DNA of 64,000 nt, from assembly GCF_045066735.1 (NCBI RefSeq), contig NZ_JBISHH010000013.1, positions 124,001 to 188,000 on the forward strand, read 5' to 3'. The DNA is from Algibacter sp045066735 (GTDB lineage: Bacteria; Bacteroidota; Bacteroidia; Flavobacteriales; Flavobacteriaceae). A program made the translations under genes and the position numbers. The first letter of the stretch is position 1. Each line of letters starts with the position of its first letter. Below are positions 8,278-15,174 of this stretch, in pieces. The notes below the pieces were generated by a model that made no database searches, had not been told where the DNA came from, and worked only from the letters and a program-made list of their open reading frames with translations.

Positions 8278-8979
8278 TTAAGTGGTGCACGCATCCCAAA
8301 CTGGATCTTTAGGTAAAGGTGCAGTAACTTGAATAGGTTCTTTTTTTACAGGGTGAATAAAGCTTAAATGTCGCGCATGTAAATGGATGCTTGCGTCTTT
8401 ATTACTTCTGTCAAAACCGTATTTTAAGTCGCCTTTTATTTGGCAGCCAATGGTTGATAATTGCGAGCGTATTTGATGATGTCTGCCTGTTTCTAAATTG
8501 ATTTCTAATAGAATATAACGGTCTAGTTTCTTTAGTGTTTTGTAATGAAGAATGGCTTTTTTACTCTCGTTTACTTCTTTATTATGCGCGTAAGATTTGT
8601 TGTTTTTAGGGTTCTTTTTTAGCCAATGTGTAAGCGTGTCTGCGTTTTTTGGTGGCGCATTTTTCACTACAGCCCAATAGGTTTTTTTAGCTTCCTTGTC
8701 GGCAAAAAGCTTGTTTAACCGCGGTAGGGCTTTACTGGTTTTAGAAAACACAATAATTCCTGTAGTTGGTCTATCTAACCTATGGACAACGCCTAAATAG
8801 ACGTTGCCTGGTTTGTTATATTTTTGAGCAATATATTCTTTGACAACTTCGCTTAGCGGTTTGTCGCCAGTTTTATCGCCTTGTACAATATCTCCGGCGC
8901 GTTTATTGACGATAATAATGTGATTATCTTCAAAAATGACCTGAAGGTTGTCTTTATTTGATAGTATTTTGCTAGACAT
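8278..8979 (-). CDS. RluA-family pseudouridine synthase
   Basis: A 233-aa RNA pseudouridine synthase. The catalytic Asp is in VHRLDRPTTGIIVFSKT (around residue 68). A family C-terminal region follows, with ETGRHHQIRSQL and KYGFDRSN. There is no N-terminal S4 domain: the catalytic fold begins directly (VIFEDNHIIIVNKRAGDIVQGD), as in the RluC/RluA short forms and TruC-like proteins. The target uridine in rRNA or tRNA cannot be told from sequence alone. It sits upstream of the aldehyde dehydrogenase on the same strand and downstream of panB, 59 bases away, so it is likely co-transcribed with panB. Confidence 0.92.
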   Translation of the reverse strand: MSSKILSNKDNLQVIFEDNHIIIVNKRAGDIVQGDKTGDKPLSEVVKEYIAQKYNKPGNVYLGVVHRLDRPTTGIIVFSKTSKALPRLNKLFADKEAKKTYWAVVKNAPPKNADTLTHWLKKNPKNNKSYAHNKEVNESKKAILHYKTLKKLDRYILLEINLETGRHHQIRSQLSTIGCQIKGDLKYGFDRSNKDASIHLHARHLSFIHPVKKEPIQVTAPLPKDPVWDACTT

Positions 8980-9038
8980 TTATAAAATGCACGGGTTTAT
9001 GCTTAATGTTTTAGATGAAATTTAAATAAAAAAAACAA

Positions 9039-9857
9039 TTAGTATTGTTCGCTTTCATTTGGGAAATCTCTAGATTTTACATCTTCTACGTATTGAGATA
9101 ATGCGCCCGTCATGTCTTCATATAGATTTAAATAGCGTCGTAAAAATCTTGGGTGGAACTCATGTGTCATACCAATCATATCATGTAAAACTAAAACTTG
9201 ACCATCTACATCGTTTCCAGCGCCAATACCTATAATAGGGATGCTAACGCTTTCGGCAACTCTTTTTGCAAGCGCTGCTGGTATTTTTTCCAATACAATA
9301 GCAAAACAACCTACTTTTTCGAGCATTTTAGCATCTTCAATTAAATCTTCGGCTTCTTTTTCTTCTTTGGCTCTAACGGTATAAGTTCCGAATTTATAGA
9401 TAGATTGCGGTGTTAAACCTAGGTGACCCATTACTGGGATTCCTGCATTTAAAATACGTTTAATAGATTCTTTAATTTCACGGCCACCTTCTAGTTTTAC
9501 TGAATGTGCGCCACTTTCTTTCATGATTCTAATTGCAGAACGTAACGCTTCTTTTGGATCACTTTGGTAGCTTCCAAAAGGTAGGTCGACTACAACAAGC
9601 GCTCGGTAAACAGCACGAATTACAGAAGATGCATGGTAAATCATTTGATCTAAAGTAATTGGTAACGTGGTTTCGTGACCTGCCATAACATTACTTGCGG
9701 AATCGCCTACTAAAATAACGTCTACGCCAGCGCCATCAACAATTTTGGCCATAGTATAATCGTAAGCGGTTAGCATCGATATTTTTTCACCGTTGGCTTT
9801 CATGTCAATTAATGATTTTACCGTTATTCGTTTGTACTCTTTTTTTGCTGTAGACAT
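9039..9857 (-). CDS. panB: 3-methyl-2-oxobutanoate hydroxymethyltransferase
   Basis: A 272-aa TIM-barrel enzyme that transfers the hydroxymethyl group from methylenetetrahydrofolate to ketoisovalerate, giving ketopantoate for pantothenate and CoA synthesis. Diagnostic stretches are SMLTAYDYTMAKI, ILVGDSASNVMAGHETTLPI with the metal-ligand Asp, VKLEGG, VMGHLGLTPQSI and IPIIGIGAGNDVDGQVLV. Length is canonical. It is followed on the same strand by the pseudouridine synthase. No other pan gene lies nearby. Confidence 0.96.
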   Translation of the reverse strand: MSTAKKEYKRITVKSLIDMKANGEKISMLTAYDYTMAKIVDGAGVDVILVGDSASNVMAGHETTLPITLDQMIYHASSVIRAVYRALVVVDLPFGSYQSDPKEALRSAIRIMKESGAHSVKLEGGREIKESIKRILNAGIPVMGHLGLTPQSIYKFGTYTVRAKEEKEAEDLIEDAKMLEKVGCFAIVLEKIPAALAKRVAESVSIPIIGIGAGNDVDGQVLVLHDMIGMTHEFHPRFLRRYLNLYEDMTGALSQYVEDVKSRDFPNESEQY

Positions 9858-10040
9858 TATATTTTGTGTTTTATTTTATTAATTTAGGTTTTGTTGTATT
9901 GTGTTTAGAGTTTTGCTCAAAACATTATTGACGCGCCACTTTGTTTAGTTGGGCGCTCTTTAGTTTAGTGTTGGTTTGTAAAAATACTAAATAAGTTTAA
10001 TGAAACTTAATGTTTGGTTAAGATCTTTAAATGGGTAGTA

Positions 10041-10700
10041 TTAGACTTTCTTTTTGCTATAATATTCGTTAAGAACCGACTGTCTGCCAATGGTTTTGGT
10101 GATAATATCTTTTTCTAAATCCCAACCTCGTGCTGGAGAATATTGGCGTCCGTACCAAATAATTTGTAAATGGAGGTCGTTCCAAAGTTCTTCTGGAAAT
10201 AGACGTTTGGCGTCTTTTTCGGTTTGTACTACGTTTTTTCCGTTGGTTAAATTCCAGCGATACATTAATCTGTGAATGTGGGTGTCTACAGGGAATGCGG
10301 GGATTCCAAAAGCTTGAGATAACACTACAGCTGCTGTTTTGTGGCCTACGGCTGGTAGTTCTTCTAAAGCTTCGTAGGTTTTTGGGACTTCGCCATTGTA
10401 TTTGTCGATTAATATTTGAGATAAACCGTGAATGCCTTTGCTTTTCATAGGTGATAGGCCAACGGGTTTTATAATCTCGCGGATATCTTCTACGGTAAGT
10501 TTAACCATATCATAAGGGTTGTCGGCTTGCTCAAATAATAAAGGTGTAATTTTATTGACACGTACATCGGTACTTTGTGCAGACATTAATACGGCAATAA
10601 GTAGTGTGTATGGATCTTTATGATCTAAAGGAATTGGTATTTCTGGGTAAAGTTTATAAAGCGTATTAATAACAAAGTTTACCTTTTCTTGTTTAGTCAT
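10041..10700 (-). CDS. nth: Endonuclease III-type DNA glycosylase lacking the Fe-S cysteines
   Basis: A 219-aa HhH-GPD DNA glycosylase/AP lyase for oxidised pyrimidines. The helix-hairpin-helix LEELPAVGHKTAAVVLS carries the catalytic Lys, and VDTHIHRLMYR carries the catalytic Asp. The ATG at 10700 is chosen because a TAnnTTTG promoter box lies just upstream (10725-10732); the in-frame extension to 10805 would start upstream of that promoter and inside bcp. The C-terminus, where the E. coli enzyme has its four-cysteine 4Fe-4S motif, contains no cysteine at all (YGRQYSPARGWDLEKD), so the cluster must be absent. It is divergent from bcp. Confidence 0.9.
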   Translation of the reverse strand: MTKQEKVNFVINTLYKLYPEIPIPLDHKDPYTLLIAVLMSAQSTDVRVNKITPLLFEQADNPYDMVKLTVEDIREIIKPVGLSPMKSKGIHGLSQILIDKYNGEVPKTYEALEELPAVGHKTAAVVLSQAFGIPAFPVDTHIHRLMYRWNLTNGKNVVQTEKDAKRLFPEELWNDLHLQIIWYGRQYSPARGWDLEKDIITKTIGRQSVLNEYYSKKKV

Positions 10701-10706
10701 AAATTG

Positions 10707-10714
10707 TACTTTTG
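10707..10714 (+). promoter_or_regulatory. bcp -7 promoter element
   Basis: TACTTTTG matches the Bacteroidota -7 consensus TAnnTTTG. It lies 23 bases before the bcp ATG at 10738, giving a short leader. It is interleaved with the nth promoter box on the other strand. Confidence 0.6.
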
Positions 10715-10724
10715 TTTTAGAAAC

Positions 10725-10732
10725 CAAAGTTA
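10725..10732 (-). promoter_or_regulatory. nth -7 promoter element
   Basis: On the minus strand this reads TAACTTTG, a TAnnTTTG match, 24 bases upstream of the nth ATG at 10700. It supports the shorter nth start. The two divergent promoters overlap, so their transcripts begin within each other's promoter region. Confidence 0.6.
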
Positions 10733-10737
10733 ATACT

Positions 10738-11190
10738 ATGAAGACACTAAAACAAGGTGATGCCGTTCCTAATTTTTCGGCATTAGATGAACAAGGAAAT
10801 ACCATTTCGTTAAGTGATTACAAAGGGCAGAAGTTAGTTGTGTTCTTTTATCCAAAGGCAAGTACGCCAGGTTGTACAGTAGAAGCTTGTAATTTGAGAG
10901 ATAATTATGAGGTTTTAAAAGAAAAAGGTTACGCTTTATTGGGTGTAAGTGCAGATTCTGTTAAGCGTCAGTCTAATTTTAAAAATAAACATGAATTTCC
11001 ATTTCCGTTATTGGCTGATGAGGATAAAACGGTAATTAACGCGTTTGGAGTTTGGGGGCCGAAAAAATTTATGGGAAAGGTTTATGACGGGATACATAGA
11101 ATGACTTTTTTAATTGATGAAAATGGTGTTGTAGAGCGCGTAATTGAAAAGGTAAAAACTAAAGATCATGCAGCTCAGATTTTAGAGTAA
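10738..11190 (+). CDS. bcp: Thioredoxin-dependent thiol peroxidase (bacterioferritin comigratory protein)
   Basis: A 150-aa peroxiredoxin of the PrxQ/Bcp class that reduces hydrogen peroxide and alkyl hydroperoxides with electrons from thioredoxin. The peroxidatic Cys is in YPKASTPGCTVEACNLRD, with the resolving Cys five residues later, the spacing of atypical 2-Cys PrxQ enzymes. A conserved FPFPLLADEDK segment and an Arg in GIHRMTFLID complete the fold. It is transcribed divergently from nth, joining oxidative-damage defence to oxidised-base repair, and ends before a strong bidirectional terminator. Confidence 0.95.
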   Translation: MKTLKQGDAVPNFSALDEQGNTISLSDYKGQKLVVFFYPKASTPGCTVEACNLRDNYEVLKEKGYALLGVSADSVKRQSNFKNKHEFPFPLLADEDKTVINAFGVWGPKKFMGKVYDGIHRMTFLIDENGVVERVIEKVKTKDHAAQILE

Positions 11191-11210
11191 ACGAAAATTT
11201 TAATAATAAA

Positions 11211-11245
11211 AAAAACGGCTATATTGTTGAAATATAGCCGTTTTT
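11211..11245. terminator. Bidirectional intrinsic terminator after bcp
   Basis: A perfect 15-bp stem (11211-11225 with 11231-11245) encloses a 5-base loop, GTTGA. The stem starts with five A and ends with five T, so it works on both strands between the convergent bcp and the gene at 11263-12726. Confidence 0.9.
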
Positions 11246-11262
11246 CCATTTTATATAAAGTG

Positions 11263-12726
11263 TTACTTTCTTTTTCTGCTTAGCGTTAAGGGGCGTCTAG
11301 TGTAGCCAAATAAACGGTATTCTTTAATTAAATCTTCGGTGCCTTCTGGAACCATAGATTCCCATCCTGATTCTCCGTTTGCTATTTTATTTAAGATTTC
11401 TCTAGAGAAAATATTCATTATGGATTCATCGTAATCTTCAATATCAATAACTTTTCCGTTGTATTTAAAGAATTTGTAAAGTTCCTTCATTCTTGGGTAA
11501 ACTTTTAAGTTTTCACTTGTAATAAGTTCTCCGGTTGCGGGGTCTTTCATTGGGTATAAGTAAACTTTTAAGTCTTTAAAGAATAATTTCCCAAAGGCTT
11601 CTAAAATACCACCACTAATATGTCTATAATATTTCTCATCGAAAATATCAACCAAATTACTAACGCCCATAGCAAGGCCCATTCTAGCTTTGGTATAGTT
11701 AGAGAAGTATTCTACAACCTTAAAGTATTCTTGAAAGTTAGATATCATAACCGATTGTCCAAGAGAACATAGCAGATCTGCACGATCTATAAAATCTTGC
11801 TCGTCAATTTCACCTTCGGCTCTTAAATTAGATAAGGTGATTTCGAAAACTACAACTGTTTTATCTTCATCTACCTTGTTTTCTTTAATGAACATCTCGT
11901 ATGATTTCTCATACATAGCCATGTTCACTTTAGTTACTGGTCTAAAACTTCCGCGTAGCGCTAAAATGTTTTTCTTGTAGAATACACGAGCAGGAAGTAC
12001 ATTGGTGCCATCTGGCCCAAACATTACCGCATCGGTCATGCCGTTCTTTACAAGTTGTAAACTCATTAAGCGGTTGTCTATATTTTTAAATACAGGTCCC
12101 GAAAAGTTTATGGTATCTATTTCTATTTGGTCTTTATCAAGGTGGTCGTATAAATAGCGTAACAATTTTTTAGGCTCGTTGTATTTATAAAACGCACCGT
12201 AAATTAAATTGGTTCCTAGAACACCAAGTGTTTCTTGTTGTAAACGTGCATCGGTTTCTTTGAAGCGGAGGTGTAAAATTATTTCGTTGTATTCGCCAGT
12301 CGATTCTACTTGATATTTAATACCAACCCAACCGTGACCTTTAAATTGCTTCGCAAAATCAATGGTTGCTACAGTGTTTGCATAGGTGAAAAATATTTTA
12401 TTCGGATTTTTTTCACGTGTTAAACGGTTTTCCATGAGGTCCATCTCGTGGGTAAGCATTTTGCGTAAACGCGCTTCAGTAACATAACGCCCGTCATCTT
12501 CAACGCCATAAATGGCATCACTAAAATCCTTATCGTAAGCAGACATTGCTTTAGCAATAGTACCTGAGGCACCACCAGCTCTAAAAAAATGACGGCAAGT
12601 TTCTTGTCCGGCGCCAATTTCGGCAAATGTTCCGTAGATGTTTTCGTTTAAGTTAATCCGAAGAGCTTTAGATTTTAACGAGGGAATATCATTAAACTCT
12701 TTATCGCCTTTAATGGTAATATCCAT
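11263..12726 (-). CDS. Conserved protein of unknown function (487 aa)
   Basis: A soluble-looking 487-aa protein without signal peptide or membrane span. I recognise it as a protein conserved in Bacteroidota but know no demonstrated function. Databases sometimes label relatives as TonB-dependent receptor, which this sequence does not support. Distinctive conserved-looking stretches are INLNENIYGTFAEIGAGQET near residue 26 and HFFRAGGASGTIAKAMSAYD near 46. GWVGIKYQ follows, then GPDGTNVLPARVFYKKNILALRGSF around 240-262. The Gly-rich N-terminal motif could bind a nucleotide or phosphorylated ligand, but that is a guess. It is divergent from the MBL hydrolase gene at 12819. Confidence 0.85.
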   Translation of the reverse strand: MDITIKGDKEFNDIPSLKSKALRINLNENIYGTFAEIGAGQETCRHFFRAGGASGTIAKAMSAYDKDFSDAIYGVEDDGRYVTEARLRKMLTHEMDLMENRLTREKNPNKIFFTYANTVATIDFAKQFKGHGWVGIKYQVESTGEYNEIILHLRFKETDARLQQETLGVLGTNLIYGAFYKYNEPKKLLRYLYDHLDKDQIEIDTINFSGPVFKNIDNRLMSLQLVKNGMTDAVMFGPDGTNVLPARVFYKKNILALRGSFRPVTKVNMAMYEKSYEMFIKENKVDEDKTVVVFEITLSNLRAEGEIDEQDFIDRADLLCSLGQSVMISNFQEYFKVVEYFSNYTKARMGLAMGVSNLVDIFDEKYYRHISGGILEAFGKLFFKDLKVYLYPMKDPATGELITSENLKVYPRMKELYKFFKYNGKVIDIEDYDESIMNIFSREILNKIANGESGWESMVPEGTEDLIKEYRLFGYTRRPLTLSRKRK

Positions 12727-12793
12727 ATATTTTATAGGTTAGGTCCGTACAGACAAAGGTATTAAATAAGTATGCTAAACAAAAAAATAAGTT

Positions 12794-12801
12794 TATTTTT
12801 G
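12794..12801 (+). promoter_or_regulatory. -7 promoter element of the MBL hydrolase gene
   Basis: TATTTTTG fits TAnnTTTG and lies 17 bases before the TTG start at 12819, which implies a leader of only about 10 bases. Confidence 0.5.
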
Positions 12802-12818
12802 TTTCAAAATTCACACTT

Positions 12819-13580
12819 TTGAAAATCACTTTTCTCGGCACAGGCACATCGCAAGGTATTCCAATAATAGGGAGTAAGCACCCGGTTTGTTTAAGTAGTA
12901 ATAAAAAAGACAAGCGTTTACGTGTTTCGGTTTTAGTAGAATGGGATGGGTTTACTTGTGTTGTAGATTGTGGACCGGATTTTAGATATCAAATGCTGCG
13001 ATCGGGTTGTGAAAAAATTGATGCTATTGTTTTTACGCACGAGCATTCTGATCATGTTATGGGGTTTGATGATATTCGACCTTTTTATTTTAGGCAAGGC
13101 GATATTCCTATTTATGCTCACAAGCGCGTTTTAGATTCTTTAAAACAGCGTTTCGATTATGTGTTTAAAACAGAAGATAGATATCCAGGCGCAGCTGCTG
13201 TTACGGTAAACGAAATTGAAAACAAACCTTTTAATCTTGGTGGTTTGGAGGTTATGCCGGTAAATGGAACGCATGGCGGTTTGCAGGTTTTTGGTTTTAG
13301 GTTTAAAGATTTTGCTTATCTCACCGATATGAAGCGTGTTGAAGATGTGGAAATTGAAAAAATTAAAAATGTAAAGATTTTAGTGGTGAATACGCTACGT
13401 ATCGAGCCACATCACTCGCATTTTAACTTAGAGGAAGCGTTGGCTTTTATAAAAAAAGTAAATCCTGAAAAAGCATATTTAACACATATTAGTCATTTAT
13501 TAGGTTTTCATGAAGACGTTGAAAAAACGCTTCCTGAAAATGTGTTTCTGGCTTATGATGAATTAGAATTAAATTTATAA
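12819..13580 (+). CDS. MBL-fold metallohydrolase, PhnP-like
   Basis: A 253-aa metallo-beta-lactamase-fold hydrolase. The N-terminus KITFLGTGTSQGIPIIG resembles PhnP and RNase Z-like phosphodiesterases. The zinc-binding motif is THEHSDHVMGFDD (around residue 75-87). Later ligands are the His in NGTHGG, the Asp in YLTDM and the His in LTHISHL. PhnP-type proteins hydrolyse cyclic phosphate diesters; no phosphonate genes are nearby, so the natural substrate is open. The start is TTG, directly giving the conserved KITFLGTG strand. The small membrane protein at 13590 follows after 9 bases and is probably co-transcribed. Confidence 0.88.
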   Translation: MKITFLGTGTSQGIPIIGSKHPVCLSSNKKDKRLRVSVLVEWDGFTCVVDCGPDFRYQMLRSGCEKIDAIVFTHEHSDHVMGFDDIRPFYFRQGDIPIYAHKRVLDSLKQRFDYVFKTEDRYPGAAAVTVNEIENKPFNLGGLEVMPVNGTHGGLQVFGFRFKDFAYLTDMKRVEDVEIEKIKNVKILVVNTLRIEPHHSHFNLEEALAFIKKVNPEKAYLTHISHLLGFHEDVEKTLPENVFLAYDELELNL

Positions 13581-13589
13581 AATTACCCC

Positions 13590-14090
13590 ATGACGAAAAA
13601 GATTTTCATGTATTTGTTTGTGTTTGCTATGTTGCTTGTGTTGTTTCAATACGTTAACGCAAAGCGTGTTTTTGAGGATATGAATAATAAACTTGGCAAG
13701 CAAAAAGTGCAAGTTGAAAAGTATAAAGATTCCGTTTTGGTATTGAATACTGAAATTTCAAATTTGTCTTATTTCAATTTAGAACGCAATGAAGACGCTT
13801 TAAGTTATTTTGAGCGTGATGGATTTGATGTTGAAGAATTAATTCCGTTTATAAAAGATGAGCTTTATGCTTTAAATGAAGTGAAAGGTGAGCATCCATT
13901 AATTCCTTATGCGTCTAGCGAAGGGCGACGCATGCTGATTAATAAAGTGAAAATGCTAAACCATAAATGGATTATTGCCGATTTCTCTGATGGTGAATTT
14001 TGGGGTGAGCTTTTTATAACGTATCGCGTTACTGACGAAAAAGAGCTTAAATTTAATTTAGTGGAGTCTTTTTTATATCCACTGCCGTAG
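13590..14090 (+). CDS. Hypothetical protein with N-terminal membrane anchor and coiled coil
   Basis: A 166-aa protein with one N-terminal hydrophobic segment (residues about 4-24, IFMYLFVFAMLLVLFQYVNA). A heptad-like helix follows (about 25-60, FEDMNNKLGKQKVQVEKYKD). A folded C-terminal part is rich in aromatic and charged residues and ends SFLYPLP. No family was recognised. It lies 9 bases after the MBL hydrolase gene, so the two are likely one operon. It converges on the lipoprotein at 14092 with a single-base gap. Confidence 0.8.
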   Translation: MTKKIFMYLFVFAMLLVLFQYVNAKRVFEDMNNKLGKQKVQVEKYKDSVLVLNTEISNLSYFNLERNEDALSYFERDGFDVEELIPFIKDELYALNEVKGEHPLIPYASSEGRRMLINKVKMLNHKWIIADFSDGEFWGELFITYRVTDEKELKFNLVESFLYPLP

Positions 14091-14091
14091 A

Positions 14092-14460
14092 TTATTCTTC
14101 TCTGTAGGCAATTCCTTTTTGTTTTTTAGTTTCTCCAACGTACGAGTATTCATAAGTGTAAGATGAATCGGTGGTTGTAAGTATCTTTAAGTGAATATCT
14201 TTTTGTTCAGCCATATTCTTTGGGTTTATGGTTTTAAAGATCACTTCGCAGTCGTTAATCCATCGTAATTGCGACGAATCTGTTTTTCTATCGTAGACTT
14301 CCACTTGTAGTGTTTCGCTGCGTTTAAACCTCGATTTATACATTACATCATTAATAGTGACTTCGCTGTAAAATGCACCCGTTTTAAAATCTTTGCATTC
14401 GCGAGCAGATTCATAGCAATTAAAAAGAAAAAGCACAGGTAAAAGGTATAGAAATCTCAT
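14092..14460 (-). CDS. Small lipoprotein of unknown function
   Basis: A 122-aa protein with a short signal peptide and a lipobox (LFLFNC, Cys at about 15), so it is an exported lipoprotein. The mature part has a beta-strand-like pattern (KDFKTGAFYSEVTINDVMYKS) and a second conserved-looking motif with Cys in RWINDCEVIFKTIN. I recall small proteins of this type in many Flavobacteria, some labelled DNA topoisomerase IV, which cannot apply to a 122-aa lipoprotein. It is downstream of the XRE regulator on the same strand with a 27-base gap. Confidence 0.8.
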   Translation of the reverse strand: MRFLYLLPVLFLFNCYESARECKDFKTGAFYSEVTINDVMYKSRFKRSETLQVEVYDRKTDSSQLRWINDCEVIFKTINPKNMAEQKDIHLKILTTTDSSYTYEYSYVGETKKQKGIAYREE

Positions 14461-14487
14461 AGGTATATCTTAAAATGCAAAATTACT

Positions 14488-14892
14488 TTAATTCTGATAG
14501 TTTTTAAAGCTTCCGTCAGAATAAAAAATAACAATACGCTCAATTGATTTGTTATTATTGACTTCAAGATTTAAACTATTTTGAATGCTTTCGGTTTTTG
14601 GAGGATTTGGAGTGGTGATATTTTGAGGTGGAGTTGGTGAGCTGATTTCTTGTGTTGTTTTTTGTTGAGCAGGAAATTCACCTTTGCCATTCATTAACCA
14701 ATACAATTCTACCTCCGGGAAAGCGGTAAGGGTTTTTAGAACAAATTCTAAACTTGGCTTATTTCTGCCAGATAATATATGTGAAATACTAGAGCGTTGC
14801 ACACTAATTTTTTCAGCGAAAGAAGAGGCGGATTCTCCGTAATATTCCATCACTTTTTGGAGTCTTTTAATGAAAGCTTCGCTGTTTATCAT
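14488..14892 (-). CDS. XRE-family helix-turn-helix transcriptional regulator
   Basis: A 134-aa DNA-binding protein with a Cro/CI-type HTH at residues about 7-65 (FAEKISVQRSSISHILSGRNKPSLEFVLKTL). WLMNGKGEFP ends the domain. A Pro/Thr-rich linker and a short C-terminal tail follow. It is divergent from the M14 carboxypeptidase. The intergenic region carries TTACA-N2-TGTAA palindromes that overlap both promoters, so autoregulation and control of the peptidase are plausible (inference). Confidence 0.9.
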   Translation of the reverse strand: MINSEAFIKRLQKVMEYYGESASSFAEKISVQRSSISHILSGRNKPSLEFVLKTLTAFPEVELYWLMNGKGEFPAQQKTTQEISSPTPPQNITTPNPPKTESIQNSLNLEVNNNKSIERIVIFYSDGSFKNYQN

Positions 14893-14920
14893 TGTAAATT
14901 CGGGTTTCTTATACTTGGTG

Positions 14921-14932
14921 TTACAAATGTAA
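14921..14932 (-). promoter_or_regulatory. XRE promoter with overlapping palindrome
   Basis: On the minus strand this reads TTACATTTGTAA. It contains TACATTTG (plus-strand 14924-14931), a TAnnTTTG -7 box, and is also an inverted repeat TTACA-N2-TGTAA. It lies 29 bases upstream of the XRE ATG. Confidence 0.55.
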
Positions 14933-14939
14933 TAATTAT

Positions 14940-14956
14940 ATGTTAATTGGTAACAT
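14940..14956. promoter_or_regulatory. Inverted repeat in the XRE / M14 peptidase intergenic region
   Basis: ATGTTA-N5-TAACAT is a perfect 6-bp inverted repeat with a 5-base spacer. It lies between the two divergent promoters and is a possible regulator site distinct from the TTACA/TGTAA palindromes. Confidence 0.35.
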
Positions 14957-15123
14957 TAAATGTGTTAAAACTATATATTATGTATAAGTTTAACTTTAAT
15001 AAGATGTATTTAATTAACTGAAAAATAGTGTTTTGTGTTTGTTTTAACGAGTAGGTTGTTTTTTGTCAATAATCTAGATGAGGAATTGTATACTTATGTA
15101 AACAAACATATTGATTTTTGGTG

Positions 15124-15159
15124 TTTACAATTGTAAATTAGTAATTGTTTACATTTGTA
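15124..15159 (+). promoter_or_regulatory. M14 peptidase promoter with two operator-like palindromes
   Basis: A perfect 14-bp palindrome TTTACAATTGTAAA (15124-15137) precedes TTTACATTTGTA (15148-15159). The second contains the -7 box TACATTTG (15150-15157), 17 bases before the ATG at 15175. A TTG at 15131-15133 could serve as the -33 element, inside the palindrome. A repressor bound here would block the promoter directly. Confidence 0.55.
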
Positions 15160-15174
15160 TCATAAATAAAACAC

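Noticed and set aside
9933..9956. GCGCC/GGCGC hairpin between panB and nth
   Set aside because: Short stem with a long loop and no T run on either strand, so not supported as a terminator.
10701..10805. 35-residue N-terminal extension of Nth
   Set aside because: It overlaps bcp on the other strand and starts upstream of the TAnnTTTG promoter box for nth.
15124..15137. 14-bp palindrome as a phage-type attachment site
   Set aside because: No integrase or mobile genes nearby; location over a promoter fits an operator better.
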